Positions 12,168-20,851 of a stretch of DNA of 64,000 bases are shown piece by piece (positions within the stretch are counted from its first letter, which is position 1; the number at the start of each line of letters is the position of its first letter). Position numbers and translations under genes: made by a program. The DNA comes from Rhodococcus tukisamuensis NBRC 100609 (lineage in GTDB: Bacteria; Actinomycetota; Actinomycetes; Mycobacteriales; Mycobacteriaceae): assembly GCF_001894985.1 (NCBI RefSeq), contig NZ_BCXG01000002.1:248001-312000 (forward strand), read 5' to 3'. The notes beneath the pieces are model-generated. The model saw only the letters and a list, made by a program, of their open reading frames with translations, did no database searches and was not told where the DNA came from.

Positions 12168-12791
12168 ATGCGCAGAATCACCGCAGGCCTGTTCATTTCG
12201 CTCGACGGCGTCGTCGGCGAACCTCAGGACTGGCACTTCCCCTACTTCAACGACGAGATGGGCGCGGCCGTCGGCGCACAGCTCGCGTCCGCCGACACCC
12301 TGCTGCTCGGCCGCGAGACCTACGACAGCTTCGCCGGAGCCTGGCCGGGGCGGGAAGCCGCGGGCGGCGAGGACGCCGGCATGGCCAAGGCCCTCGGCGA
12401 TGCCCGCAAGGTCGTCGTCTCCCGTCGGGATCTCGAATTCACCTGGCGCAACTCCGAACAGCTGAAGGGCGATCTGGTCGACGCCGTCACCGAGCTCAAG
12501 CAACAGCCGGGCGCGACGGATATCGCCATGAGCGGTTCCCCGTCGATCGTCCAGCAGTTGCTGGCAGCAGGGCTGATCGACGAGCTGCATCTGCTCGTCC
12601 ACCCCATCGCACTGCGCAGCGGTAAGCGGCTGTTCGAGGAGGGCACGCCGATCCCGCTGCGCCTGATCTCCGCCCAGACGTTCACCACCGGGGTGCTGCA
12701 CCTGATCTACACCTCCGCCGAAGCCGCGGGCTCCGCCGGCTACGACGACGCCCGAGTGCATCTCGCCGCCGAAACGGCTCACCCGGCATAA
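12168..12791 (+). CDS. RibD C-terminal/dihydrofolate-reductase-like protein
   Basis: A 207-residue protein of the RibD_C (DHFR-fold) family: '[21 protein letters not shown]' at the N-terminus, '[18 protein letters not shown]', '[15 protein letters not shown]', '[20 protein letters not shown]' (nucleotide-binding GS region) and '[21 protein letters not shown]'. Stand-alone members are NAD(P)H-dependent reductases of unknown substrate, common in actinobacteria. CAGGAGTA lies a few bases before ATG 12168. It probably forms an operon with the upstream alpha/beta hydrolase. Confidence 0.9.
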   Translation: MRRITAGLFISLDGVVGEPQDWHFPYFNDEMGAAVGAQLASADTLLLGRETYDSFAGAWPGREAAGGEDAGMAKALGDARKVVVSRRDLEFTWRNSEQLKGDLVDAVTELKQQPGATDIAMSGSPSIVQQLLAAGLIDELHLLVHPIALRSGKRLFEEGTPIPLRLISAQTFTTGVLHLIYTSAEAAGSAGYDDARVHLAAETAHPA

Positions 12792-12798
12792 TCGCGGC

Positions 12799-13224
12799 AT
12801 GGCATCCGTGTTCAGCATGATCATCGCCGGCGACCTCCCGGGCCGGTTCGTCTGGGAGGACGACGAGGTCGTCGCGTTCCTCACCATCAACCCGATCACC
12901 CAGGGGCACACGCTCGTCGTCCCCCGCGCGGAGATCGACCAGTGGCAGGACCTCGACGGCGAGGTCCTGGCCAAGTGCACCCGGGTCGCGCAGGTGATCG
13001 GCCAGGCGGTGCGCGCCGGCTTCGACGCACCGCGCGCCGGCCTGCTGATCGCCGGGATGGAGGTGCCGCACCTGCACCTGCACGTGTTCCCCGCGTTCAC
13101 CCTCCACGACTTCAACATCTCGGGGGCGGACCCGTCGCCGTCCCCGGAGTCCCTCGACGAGGCGCAGGCGAAGATCAAGGCCGCGTTGCGCGAGGCCGGC
13201 CACGGCGCGCACGTCCCCGCCTGA
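12799..13224 (+). CDS. HIT-family nucleotide hydrolase/transferase
   Basis: A 141-residue histidine-triad protein. It has the N-terminal beta hairpin '[20 protein letters not shown]', '[16 protein letters not shown]', and the triad '[10 protein letters not shown]' (HxHxHxx, middle residues nucleophile and leaving-group acids) near residue 95. Family members hydrolyse nucleoside phosphoramidates or adenylylated products. It starts only 7 bases after the RibD-like stop, without a Shine-Dalgarno, but with a -10-like CATAAT at 12787-12792, six bases before the ATG. It may therefore be read from its own leaderless transcript. Confidence 0.93.
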   Translation: MASVFSMIIAGDLPGRFVWEDDEVVAFLTINPITQGHTLVVPRAEIDQWQDLDGEVLAKCTRVAQVIGQAVRAGFDAPRAGLLIAGMEVPHLHLHVFPAFTLHDFNISGADPSPSPESLDEAQAKIKAALREAGHGAHVPA

Positions 13225-13247
13225 CCGAGTTCCCCCACCCGACACAC

Positions 13248-13283
13248 CGCGACCCCGCACGGCTGCTGCCGGGCGGGGTCGCG
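13248..13283. terminator. Bidirectional hairpin terminator
   Basis: An 11-bp outer stem (13248-13258 with 13273-13283, core GCGACCCCGC) encloses a second short stem CGGC/GCCG. It sits between the HIT gene stop (13224, plus) and the livF stop (13304, minus), so it can serve both convergent units. Confidence 0.8.
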
Positions 13284-13303
13284 TGCGTCGTGGGGCCGGT
13301 CGC

Positions 13304-14044
13304 TCAGGTCACCGACGACATGTCCGCGCGGCCGAGGTAGGCCTCGCGCAGGCTGTCCCGGTTCGTGATCGCCGCCACCGGCTTGTCCATGACGACCTTG
13401 CCCATGTCGATCACCGTCACGTGGTCGGCAACCGACAGCGCGGTGTCCACCTCCTGCTCGACCAGCAGCACCGCCAGCCCGCGGGCCTTGAGCGCCTCGA
13501 CCTGGCGCAGCACGTCCTTGACGATGACCGGGGCCAGGCCGCCGGACGGCTCGTCGAGCAGCAGCACCTTCGGCTGCGACATCAGCGCCTGCCCGATCGC
13601 CAGCATCTGCTGCTGACCGCCGGACATGGCCCCGGCCAACAGGTTCTTCCGCTCGGCGAGCATCGGGAACATGTCGTAGACGTCGTCGAGCGAGTTCGCC
13701 AGCTTGCGCCGCCCCAGCCCGCGGGAGAAGCCCCCGAGCACCAGGTTCTGGTCCACCGTCTGCTCCCGGAAGACCTTCTTGCCCTCCTGCACGTAGGCCA
13801 GTCCGGCGCCGACCCGCTTGTGCGCGGGCATCGAGGTGATGTCCTTCCCCTCGAGCCGGACCGTGCCGGCGCTCGCCTTGTTCAGCCCCGTGATCGCCCG
13901 CAACGTGGTCGTCTTGCCTGCGCCGTTGCGGCCCAGCAGCGCGGTGATCTTCCCCGGGAGCACCGTCAGGCTCACGTCGGTGACCACCCGGATGTCCCCG
14001 TAGCCGGTGGCCAGCCGCTCGACCGTCAATCCCTGTTCCGACAT
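13304..14044 (-). CDS. livF: Branched-chain amino acid ABC transporter ATP-binding protein
   Basis: A 246-residue ABC ATPase of the LivF type. It has Walker A 'LLGRNGAGKTTTLRAI', Q-loop 'YVQEGKKVFREQTVDQNL', the signature 'MSGGQQQMLAIGQALM', Walker B 'KVLLLDEPSGGLAPV' and the switch His region 'LLVEQEVDTALSVADHV', where Gln-Glu replaces the common Gln-His. It would energise import of branched-chain amino acids or related compounds with LivG and the permeases. ATG 14044 overlaps the last base of the LivMG stop (TGATG), and GGAGG lies ten bases upstream. It is the last gene of the livKH(MG)F operon and ends before a hairpin terminator. Confidence 0.93.
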   Translation of the reverse strand: MSEQGLTVERLATGYGDIRVVTDVSLTVLPGKITALLGRNGAGKTTTLRAITGLNKASAGTVRLEGKDITSMPAHKRVGAGLAYVQEGKKVFREQTVDQNLVLGGFSRGLGRRKLANSLDDVYDMFPMLAERKNLLAGAMSGGQQQMLAIGQALMSQPKVLLLDEPSGGLAPVIVKDVLRQVEALKARGLAVLLVEQEVDTALSVADHVTVIDMGKVVMDKPVAAITNRDSLREAYLGRADMSSVT

Positions 14045-15852
14045 CAGGACGACACCTCCTCCACGCTGATCCCGAGGTACTCGGTGAGCACCCGGGGGTT
14101 GGTCTCGATCTCTTCCGGGGGCCCCTGCGCAATGACCTCGCCCCGGGCCAGGACGTAGATGACGTCCGCGAGCTTGAGCACGAGGTCGAAGTTGTGCTCG
14201 ACCAGCACGACCGTGCCGCCGGACGCCCGGATCTGGCGCACCAGCTCGGCCAGGCGAAGGATCTCGTCCTCGTCGAGTCCCGACGCGATCTCGTCGAGCA
14301 GCAACAACGCGGGCCGCGCCACCACCGCGCGGGCGAGTTCGAGCAGACGACGGTTGCCCAGCGGCAGGTCCGACGCCTTCTCGTTGGCCTGGTCGGCCAG
14401 ACCCACGAGGTCGAGCACCCGCATGGCCTCGGCTCGGTCGTCGCGAACGACCCTGCGGTACTTGGGTAGTCGCAGGATCGCGCTGACCATGGAGACCCGG
14501 TCGGTGCTGTACCGCCCGGTCTGCACGGACTCGAGGACGGTGATGTCCTCGGGGATGTTCGGGGTCTGGAAGGTGCGGGCCACGCCGCGACGCGCGACGG
14601 CGTCGGAGGTCAGGGTCTGCAGCTCGCCGTCGCCGAGCGCGATGACGCCGGCGTCGGAGCGGTAGAAGCCGCCGATCATGTTCATCAACGTGGTCTTGCC
14701 GGATCCGTTGGGCCCGATCAGCGCGGTCACCTCGCCGGGGCGGGCCGTCAGGTTCACCCCGTTCAGCGCCTTGTTGCCGCCGAAGGCCTTCTCCAGCCCG
14801 TCGACCACCAGGAGCTGACCGTCGATCCGCCCGCCGCCGGCGCCCGCCGCGGCCGGGTCGACCGCCGGTGTCGCCGGCACGTACCCCGCGCGACGGTCGA
14901 GCTTCTCGATGGCCAGCTTGCCGAACTTCGCCAGACCGCCGCTGAGCAGCACCCCGCCGATGATCAGGAAGATGCCGTAGAAGATCAGCGCGTAGTCCTG
15001 GAACTCGGTGGACTGGTTGGGGCCGAACTGCATGATCAGCGCGCCGGCCAGCGCGCCGTAGATGCTGGCCGAGCCGCCGAGGATGCTCGCCGCCAGCACG
15101 GTCATCGCAAAGGTGAAGCCGAAGGACATCGGCGAGATGTAGAGGTCGGTGTTGGCGAACAGCGCACCGGCCAGGCCGGCCGGGATGGCACCGATGGCGT
15201 AGCCGGTCAGCTTCATCCGGTAGACCGAGATGCCCTGCGCCGAAGCGAGAACCGGACTCTGCTTGAGCGTCCGGAATGCCACACCGTGCCGCGAGAGGAC
15301 CAGGTTCCGCAGCACCGCGAACCACGCGATCATCACCACGACCACGACCACGTAGAAGCTGTCGGAGTCGATCACGGAACCGAAGAGGGTGGCCTGCTCC
15401 ATCCCGCTGAGGCCGTTCTTGCCGCCCGTGGTCTCGCTGAAGATCGACAGGATGTCGGGGATCAGCAGCACCAGGAAGAACGACGTCATCGCCAACGACC
15501 AGCTGCCCAGGCGCAGGCCCGGGATGCCGGTGAGCAGGCCGACGAGCAGTGCGACCGCGCCGGCCGCGACGATCTGGACGATCAGGTCGGTGTGGCCGTG
15601 CACGGAGAGCAGTCCGGCGGTGTAGGCACCGGCCGCGTACATCGCGGCCTGGCCGAGGGCCAGCTCACCCGCATAGCCGAGGCTGAGGTTCAGGCCGCTG
15701 ACCACCAGCGCCAGGATGCAGGCCAGCTGCATGTTCCGGGTGGTGCTGTACCCGAGCCCGAAGGCCGGTAGGAAGATCAGCAGTACGCCGATCGCGAGCG
15801 GGAAGACCCAGCTGGGAATTCGCCGAATGGCTAGCCACGCGGACATGGTCAC
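14044..15852 (-). CDS. LivM-LivG fusion: permease plus ATP-binding protein
   Basis: One 602-residue protein carries two transporter parts that are usually separate. Residues about 15-310 are a LivM-type permease with 8-10 hydrophobic segments and the family hallmark 'GLNLSLGYAGELALGQAAMYA' followed by 'MTVLAASILGGSASIYGALAGA'. A Pro/Ala/Gly linker (about 328-342) leads to a LivG-type ABC ATPase with Walker A 'GPNGSGKTTLMNMIGG' (380-388), Walker B 'PALLLLDEIASGLDEDEI' and 'VVLVEHNFDLVLKLADVIYV'; the signature is LPLGNRR. The GTG start at 15852 overlaps the livH stop by four bases (GTGA). LivM-LivG fusions occur in several actinobacteria. The solute is not defined by sequence. Confidence 0.93.
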   Translation of the reverse strand: MTMSAWLAIRRIPSWVFPLAIGVLLIFLPAFGLGYSTTRNMQLACILALVVSGLNLSLGYAGELALGQAAMYAAGAYTAGLLSVHGHTDLIVQIVAAGAVALLVGLLTGIPGLRLGSWSLAMTSFFLVLLIPDILSIFSETTGGKNGLSGMEQATLFGSVIDSDSFYVVVVVVMIAWFAVLRNLVLSRHGVAFRTLKQSPVLASAQGISVYRMKLTGYAIGAIPAGLAGALFANTDLYISPMSFGFTFAMTVLAASILGGSASIYGALAGALIMQFGPNQSTEFQDYALIFYGIFLIIGGVLLSGGLAKFGKLAIEKLDRRAGYVPATPAVDPAAAGAGGGRIDGQLLVVDGLEKAFGGNKALNGVNLTARPGEVTALIGPNGSGKTTLMNMIGGFYRSDAGVIALGDGELQTLTSDAVARRGVARTFQTPNIPEDITVLESVQTGRYSTDRVSMVSAILRLPKYRRVVRDDRAEAMRVLDLVGLADQANEKASDLPLGNRRLLELARAVVARPALLLLDEIASGLDEDEILRLAELVRQIRASGGTVVLVEHNFDLVLKLADVIYVLARGEVIAQGPPEEIETNPRVLTEYLGISVEEVSS

Positions 15853-16706
15853 ACCACCCTTTCCTTGACTTTGCCGAACAGGCCGGCGGGCCGGATCATC
15901 AGGATCACGATGAGCACCATGAAGACCGTGAGGTTGCTGTACTGCGCGCCGAGCTGATAGGTCGCGACGGCCTCGATGACGCCGACCGACAGTCCGCCGA
16001 TCAGCGCTCCGTAGAGCGAGCCGAAGCCACCGATGGCCAGGGCCACGAAGCCCTTGAGCGCCAACGACGTTCCGAGTGTCGCGACCGCGAAGGTCTTCGG
16101 CCCGACGAAGACGCCGAGCAGGCCGGCGATGGCACCGGAGAGCAGGAACGCGGCAAAGATGAAGCCGCGCACGTTGATGCCCTTGAGCTTGGCGGCCTCC
16201 TCGTCCTCGGAGATGCCGACCAGCGCGAGACCGTAGCGGCTCATCTTGGTGAAGCGGCTGAGCACCACCACCAGCACGACGGCGACGACGAGCAGTGCGA
16301 TTTCCGCGGGATAGGTACGGCCACCAAGGATCTCGACGACGTTGTTACCGCCGGTGAACGGGACGGAAAGCGGGTCCCGGCCCCAGATCAGCTGGGTGAT
16401 CCCGTCGAGCAGGATCGAGACGCCGAGCGTAGTCACCAACAGGGTGCGGTGATCGGAGACCGGCCGGATGGCCAACACCTCCTCGAGCCCGGCCACCACC
16501 GTGACGACGAGCATGGCCATGATCACCACGACCACCACCGGCAGGTCCAGCGTGACCAGACCCGTGTAGGCGACGAACGTGCCGAGCATCATCAACTGCG
16601 CGTGCGCGAAGTTGAAGGCCTTCGAGGAGATGTAGACGATGTTGTAGCCGATGGCCACCAACGCATAGACCGCGCCGAGCGCGAGTCCTGACCACAGAAG
16701 TGTCAT
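15849..16706 (-). CDS. livH: Branched-chain amino acid ABC transporter permease LivH
   Basis: A 285-residue inner-membrane permease, eight or so hydrophobic segments. It begins 'MTLLWSGLALGAVYALVAIGYN' and has the LivH hallmarks 'FNFAHAQLMMLGTFVAY' and 'TLGTSLALKGFVALAIGGFGSLYGALIGG'. It starts six bases after the substrate-binding-protein stop and overlaps the start of the LivMG fusion, so the membrane components are produced together. Confidence 0.93.
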   Translation of the reverse strand: MTLLWSGLALGAVYALVAIGYNIVYISSKAFNFAHAQLMMLGTFVAYTGLVTLDLPVVVVVIMAMLVVTVVAGLEEVLAIRPVSDHRTLLVTTLGVSILLDGITQLIWGRDPLSVPFTGGNNVVEILGGRTYPAEIALLVVAVVLVVVLSRFTKMSRYGLALVGISEDEEAAKLKGINVRGFIFAAFLLSGAIAGLLGVFVGPKTFAVATLGTSLALKGFVALAIGGFGSLYGALIGGLSVGVIEAVATYQLGAQYSNLTVFMVLIVILMIRPAGLFGKVKERVV

Positions 16707-16712
16707 CGGATG

Positions 16713-17927
16713 TCAGGCCCCGCCGGCGGCCGGGTTCGCGAACTGCCCGTTGAGCAGCGGCGTGGGTGCGATGTAGGTGAAGGTCGAGGCGTCGGGGTTC
16801 GAGCTGTGGCTCTCGGCGCTGTAGTTCGGGACCGGGATCATCGCGGTCTTCGCCTGCTTCTGCACCTCGATGTCCTCGATGGCGTCGACCAGCTTGTCGA
16901 GGTCGGTGCTGCCTGCGCTCTCGGCGGCGGCGGCGACCATCGGGACGGCGTCGTAGGAGGCCGCGACGATCAGCGTCGAGGCGATGGTCCCCATGCCGGC
17001 CATCGTGTCGACCGCGGTGTTGACCAGCTCGTCCGCGGGGTCGTACGCGGTGCTGTGGAACATCTGCATGACCATGTCCTTGGTCTGCGGGACGCCGAGG
17101 AAGCCGCCGGGCGGCGGGGTCGCGATCGACGAAGTGCCGGCGACGGAGTTGTTGCCGATCAGCGGGACGTCCCAGCCGAGCCGTTCGAGGCTCTGGATCA
17201 GGTAGCCGAGGGGTGCGCCGTAGGCGTCGACGACCAGGGCCTTGGTGCCGGCGTTCTTGAGCGACTGCAGCTGCGCGGTCATGTCCAGCGCCGCGGTGTC
17301 GTACTCCTTGCTCTCGGTGACCTTGACGCCGGCGGAGCCGAGCGCGGCGACCATCGCGTTGCCGAAGTTCTCGCCGTAGGTGCTGTTGCCGTGGATGATG
17401 CCGACGTCCTGGTACTGCTTGCCGGCGATGAAGGCGGCAATGCCCTTGGCGTACACCTCGGCACTGGGTGAGATGTCGAAGTTGTACGGCGCGACCTTGG
17501 GATCGGCCCCGGATGCGGTGGGGCTCATCGTGAACGACAGGATCTTGTTCTGGGTCAGAATCGGGACGGTCGCGGTGCCGACGGTCGAGGAACCGGTGTT
17601 GACGTAGAGGTCCGGCTTGGTCTTGCCCGAGGCGATCTCCCGCAGCTTGGAGACCGCGATGGTCGGGTCGCCGCCGTCGTCGAGGACGGTCACCTTGATC
17701 TGCCTGCCGTTGACGCCGCCGGATTCGTTGGCGATCTTGGCGCTGGCCTCGACCGCCAGTGCGGAGGTCTTGGCGTTCTTCGCCAGCTGGTCCGGGCCGC
17801 TGATGGCGGCCGCCACGTAGACATTGAACTCACCGTTCGAGCCCGCGTCGGCGCCGCTCGAACAGCCGGCCAGGGTCAGCGCACCGACCCCGATCAGGGC
17901 GAGCGTCGAGACTGTCAACTTCTTCAC
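16713..17927 (-). CDS. livK: Branched-chain amino acid ABC transporter substrate-binding lipoprotein
   Basis: A 404-residue periplasmic-binding-protein-like lipoprotein. The signal peptide ends in a lipobox LAGC with Cys22, followed by a Ser/Gly/Asp linker. The mature part has the LivJ/LivK (type I PBP) pattern: 'VYVAAAISGPDQLAKNAKTS', 'SGGVNGRQIKVTVLDDGGDP', 'LYVNTGSSTVGTATVPILTQ', 'FTMSPTASGADP' and 'VGIIHGNSTYGENFGNAMVA'. The family binds Leu/Ile/Val but also amides, urea or aromatic acids, so the ligand is open. It is the first gene of the operon; two inverted repeats lie in the divergent promoter region at 18035-18065. Confidence 0.92.
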   Translation of the reverse strand: MKKLTVSTLALIGVGALTLAGCSSGADAGSNGEFNVYVAAAISGPDQLAKNAKTSALAVEASAKIANESGGVNGRQIKVTVLDDGGDPTIAVSKLREIASGKTKPDLYVNTGSSTVGTATVPILTQNKILSFTMSPTASGADPKVAPYNFDISPSAEVYAKGIAAFIAGKQYQDVGIIHGNSTYGENFGNAMVAALGSAGVKVTESKEYDTAALDMTAQLQSLKNAGTKALVVDAYGAPLGYLIQSLERLGWDVPLIGNNSVAGTSSIATPPPGGFLGVPQTKDMVMQMFHSTAYDPADELVNTAVDTMAGMGTIASTLIVAASYDAVPMVAAAAESAGSTDLDKLVDAIEDIEVQKQAKTAMIPVPNYSAESHSSNPDASTFTYIAPTPLLNGQFANPAAGGA

Positions 17928-18034
17928 TTCGGACTCCTACCTGGTATCCGGGGCCGCGGTACGGCCGGCTCCGGAGGGCAACTGGACGTGGCGCGCCTGG
18001 CGACCACTCGGCCGATTCACGCACCCCAAGCAAA

Positions 18035-18065
18035 TGATTGGCCGATCACCAATCAAGCGCTTGAT
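18035..18065. promoter_or_regulatory. Two adjacent inverted repeats in the divergent livK/SnoaL promoter region
   Basis: TGATTGG at 18035-18041 pairs with CCAATCA at 18049-18055 across 7 bases. It runs directly into a perfect 14-base palindrome ATCAAGCGCTTGAT at 18052-18065. This lies about 110 bases upstream of livK (minus) and about 95 bases upstream of the SnoaL-like gene (plus). The shape is that of operator sites for a dimeric repressor (TetR- or GntR-like). No regulator gene is adjacent, so the binding protein is unknown. Confidence 0.55.
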
Positions 18066-18157
18066 CGATCTAAGCGTATGATCTACGTCATATCAACCGG
18101 TCGCCCGGGTCCAGACCCGCCGGCAGCCAGAAAAATAGCTACTGACCAGGAGAAACA

Positions 18158-18679
18158 GTGAACGAAACCGGACCCGATCCCACCGAGTTGGCCGGCCAAC
18201 TCGCCGATGTCGAGGCCATCAAGCGACTCTTCGCGGCCCGACTGCGGTGCATGGACACCAAGCAGTGGGACCGCTACGCGTCGTTCCACACCGACGACAT
18301 CGTCAGCCAGTCGTGGGGCGGGCTGCCGGCGGACAAGCAGCCCGGGACCGACGGCGAGGCCAACCGGGTGGTCGGCGGCGAGGCGCTCACCCGCGCCATC
18401 AGCCGGCTCCTCGACGGCCCGGTCTTCGTGACCACCGTCCACCACGCCCACTGCCCGGAGATCACCCTCACCTCACCGACCACCGCGACCGGGATCTGGT
18501 CCATGGAGGACAAGCTCTGGTGGTCCGACGAGACCACCGAGCACCACCTGCACGGGTACGGCCACTACCACGAGACCTACCGCAAGGTCGACGGCGAATG
18601 GCTGATCAGCTACCGCAAGCTGACCCGCCTGCGCGTCGACGAGACGCCCGGATTCTGGTCGTTCGTGGAGGAGCTGTGA
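18158..18679 (+). CDS. SnoaL-like (NTF2-fold) protein
   Basis: A 173-residue NTF2-fold protein of the SnoaL_4/scytalone-dehydratase-like group: helix 'DVEAIKRLFAARLRCMDTK', then 'WDRYASFHTDDIVSQSW', the His-rich strand 'TVHHAHCPEITLTSPTTATG', and 'GYGHYHETYRKVDGEWLISY'. Members act on steroid-like or polyketide substrates or have no assigned function. GTG 18158 is preceded by AGGAGA at seven bases. It is divergent from livK and 123 bases ahead of an Old Yellow Enzyme on the same strand, a pairing that suggests catabolism of an unsaturated carbonyl compound (inference). Confidence 0.85.
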   Translation: MNETGPDPTELAGQLADVEAIKRLFAARLRCMDTKQWDRYASFHTDDIVSQSWGGLPADKQPGTDGEANRVVGGEALTRAISRLLDGPVFVTTVHHAHCPEITLTSPTTATGIWSMEDKLWWSDETTEHHLHGYGHYHETYRKVDGEWLISYRKLTRLRVDETPGFWSFVEEL

Positions 18680-18802
18680 GCACCGCGGGGCGAGCCTCGC
18701 GAGGGCCGACGCGTCGGTCGCGCGTCGACGTCCGACCGGCCGCGGGTCCCGCTAACCGGGATTCGGCATGCATTCGCACCGCCCGAGCGATTGGTTGTTA
18801 GC

Positions 18803-19945
18803 GTGACCACCACTGCATCCCCGCTCCACCAGCCCCTGCGCATCCGTGGGCTCGAGCTGCCCAACCGCATCGCCATGTCCCCGATGACCCGCACCTTCTC
18901 CCCCGGCGGGGTGCCGACCGAGGACGTCGCGCAGTACTACCGCCGCCGCGCCGAGGGCGGCACCGGGCTGATCGTCACCGAGGGCGTCGGCATCGACCAC
19001 CCCAGCGCGATCGACCACCCGGACGTACCGAACATGCACACCCCCGCGGCCCGCGACGGCTGGCGCCGCGTCGTCGACCAGGTGCACGAGGCCGGTGGAC
19101 GGATCGTCCCGCAGCTCTGGCACGTCGGGCCCCTCTTCGGCGCGATGACCGACATGCCGCACATCGCACCGATGCGCCCGTCCGGCGTGTGGGGCACACC
19201 CGGCGTCACCTCGTACCCGCAGGAGTACGTCGACCGGGCCGTGCCGGAGACCGCCGCGATGACCGAGGACGACATCGCCGCCGTCATCGCCGCCTACGCC
19301 GACGCCGCCCGCACCTCCGTCGAGCTGGGCTTCGACGGCATCGCGATCCACGGCGGCCACGGCTACCTGCTGGACTCGTTCCTGTGGTCCTCGACCAACC
19401 TTCGCGACGACGCCTGGGGAGGAGACCTGCAGCGCCGCACCGCGTTCCCCGTCGCCGTGGTCCGCGCGATCCGGGAGGCCATCGGCGACGACCTGCCGAT
19501 CGTGTACCGGTTCTCGCAGCACAAGCAGCAGGACTTCACGGCCCGGATCGCGGAGACCCCCGAGGAGCTCGGCCTGATCCTGGGCGCCATCGTCGACGCC
19601 GGCGCGGACGTCCTCGACGCAAGCTCGCGCCGGTTCGACGCGCCCGCGTTCGAGGGCAGCGACCTGTCGCTGGCCGGCTGGGCGAAGAAGACCACCGGGG
19701 CGATCACCATGAGCGTCGGCTGCGTCGGCCTCGGCAAGTCGCTGCGTGACGGGCGACTGGCCGGCGGCAGTGTGGAGAGCGTCGACAACATCGCCGAGCT
19801 CGAACGCCGCATCGGGACAGGCGAATTCGACCTCGCCGCCATCGGCCGGCTGCACCTGGCCGACCCGCGGATCACGGAGACGCTGCGCAACGGCGGCCCG
19901 CTGCCGACCTTCGACCGCGCGGTGCACGAGTCCGTCCTGACCTGA
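18803..19945 (+). CDS. NADH:flavin oxidoreductase, Old Yellow Enzyme family
   Basis: A 380-residue FMN-dependent TIM-barrel ene-reductase. Markers are 'LELPNRIAMSPMTRTFSPGG', 'YYRRRAEGGTGLIVTEGVGI', 'GGRIVPQLWHVGPLFG', 'FDGIAIHGGHGYLLDSFLW' with 'DDAWGGDLQRRTAFPV', and a late FMN-phosphate region 'FDLAAIGRLHLADPRI'. The family reduces activated C=C bonds with NAD(P)H. The start is set at GTG 18803; a TTG 12 bases upstream is possible and neither has a clear ribosome site. The divergent inverted-repeat region and SnoaL-like gene are upstream, and paired hairpin terminators follow the stop. Substrate unknown. Confidence 0.9.
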   Translation: MTTTASPLHQPLRIRGLELPNRIAMSPMTRTFSPGGVPTEDVAQYYRRRAEGGTGLIVTEGVGIDHPSAIDHPDVPNMHTPAARDGWRRVVDQVHEAGGRIVPQLWHVGPLFGAMTDMPHIAPMRPSGVWGTPGVTSYPQEYVDRAVPETAAMTEDDIAAVIAAYADAARTSVELGFDGIAIHGGHGYLLDSFLWSSTNLRDDAWGGDLQRRTAFPVAVVRAIREAIGDDLPIVYRFSQHKQQDFTARIAETPEELGLILGAIVDAGADVLDASSRRFDAPAFEGSDLSLAGWAKKTTGAITMSVGCVGLGKSLRDGRLAGGSVESVDNIAELERRIGTGEFDLAAIGRLHLADPRITETLRNGGPLPTFDRAVHESVLT

Positions 19946-19958
19946 GGCGACTCCGTCG

Positions 19959-20005
19959 CTCGTGAGTCCTTCTGGTCCCCCCTGCGGGCCAGAAGGACCA
20001 CGAGC
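19959..20005 (+). terminator. Terminator of the Old Yellow Enzyme gene
   Basis: A perfect 10-bp stem (GTCCTTCTGG at 19966-19975 with 19989-19998) is extended by CTCGTG/CACGAG (19959-19964 with 20000-20005) past a single mismatch. It begins 13 bases after the stop codon. Confidence 0.85.
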
Positions 20006-20022
20006 CGGGCTGTCCGTGGTTT

Positions 20023-20063
20023 CGGACGAGGCCGCCGCGATCCTCGCGCGGCGGCCTCGTCCG
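20023..20063 (-). terminator. Terminator of the DUF4352-like gene
   Basis: A perfect 17-bp stem (20023-20039 CGGACGAGGCCGCCGCG with 20047-20063) and a 7-base loop. It lies 8 bases beyond the minus-strand stop at 20072. Together with the hairpin at 19959-20005 it makes a back-to-back pair, one per convergent transcript. Confidence 0.88.
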
Positions 20064-20071
20064 ACTCGGCC

Positions 20072-20680
20072 CTAGATCGTGTTGATCCAGGCGACCCGGT
20101 CGGAGGACATCGAGAAGGTGTCCTTGAACAGCACGACGTAGGTTCCGGACGCGGCACCTTGGCGGGCGTCGAAGCAGACGCTTCCCGATGCCTGCCCGCC
20201 CGGCGCCAGCTGTCCGGACTCCAGCAGTTCGTGATCGGGGGCGTAGGTGGCGTCGCGGATCGCGCCGTTCGCGTCCTGCATGCTCCAGTCGATGTAGCCG
20301 TTGAAGTCGTTCTGTTTGTCGCCGACGTTCTTGATGGTGACGTTGCTGCACATGTAGTCCCCGACGACGCTGCTCCCCTGCTCGAGCGGCGTCACGGTGT
20401 ACGCAAGACCATCCCGGGTAATCGTGTCGCCGGCCATCGCGGACGTGTCCTTGGCGAGCTTGCCAGGGAATTCCGGGCCGCTGTTCGCCGCGGGAGCGCC
20501 GCCACCGTCGCTCGAACCCGAACTGACGGTGGCGCTCTCGTCGCCGCCGACTGCGGAGACCATCGCCACCGTGCAGCCGCCGAAGAGCAGTACCGGGACC
20601 CCGATGACGATCCACGGCCAGATCTTGCGCTTCTTCTTCGCCGGCGGCTGCTGCGGGTAGGGCTGATTCGGGTCGGTCAT
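20072..20680 (-). CDS. DUF4352-like membrane-anchored extracytoplasmic protein
   Basis: A 202-residue protein with a Pro/Gln-rich cytoplasmic tail ('NQPYPQQPPAKKKRK'), one membrane anchor (residues about 20-43, 'IWPWIVIGVPVLLFGGCTVA'), a Ser/Gly linker, and an extracytoplasmic beta-sandwich domain of DUF4352 type ('DGLAYTVTPLEQ', 'MCSNVTIKNVGDKQNDFNG', 'LAPGGQASGSVCFD', 'GTYVVLFKDTF'). Such Ig-like domains occur in many Gram-positive surface proteins without known activity. Cys36 lies within the hydrophobic segment and does not make a clean lipobox. AAAGGAG precedes ATG 20680. It is divergent from a histidine kinase. Confidence 0.85.
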   Translation of the reverse strand: MTDPNQPYPQQPPAKKKRKIWPWIVIGVPVLLFGGCTVAMVSAVGGDESATVSSGSSDGGGAPAANSGPEFPGKLAKDTSAMAGDTITRDGLAYTVTPLEQGSSVVGDYMCSNVTIKNVGDKQNDFNGYIDWSMQDANGAIRDATYAPDHELLESGQLAPGGQASGSVCFDARQGAASGTYVVLFKDTFSMSSDRVAWINTI

Positions 20681-20851
20681 CGGTGAGCTCCTTTGCGGCG
20701 GATTCGGTAGTGCTCACAGCTCACTCGACCAGCGGCCGCGGCGCCTCGTCCGATCGGGCGGAACCGGTCGTCCTTTCGGTCGGACCTCGTCCCGGAACTC
20801 CACCTTTCGGGTCCTGCCGGACCGCCGTGGTCATTGCGTAGCCTCCATTCG

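Noticed and set aside
13248-13283. Riboswitch or attenuator ahead of the liv operon
   Set aside because: The hairpin lies downstream of livF, at the 3' end of the operon and between convergent stops, so it is a terminator.
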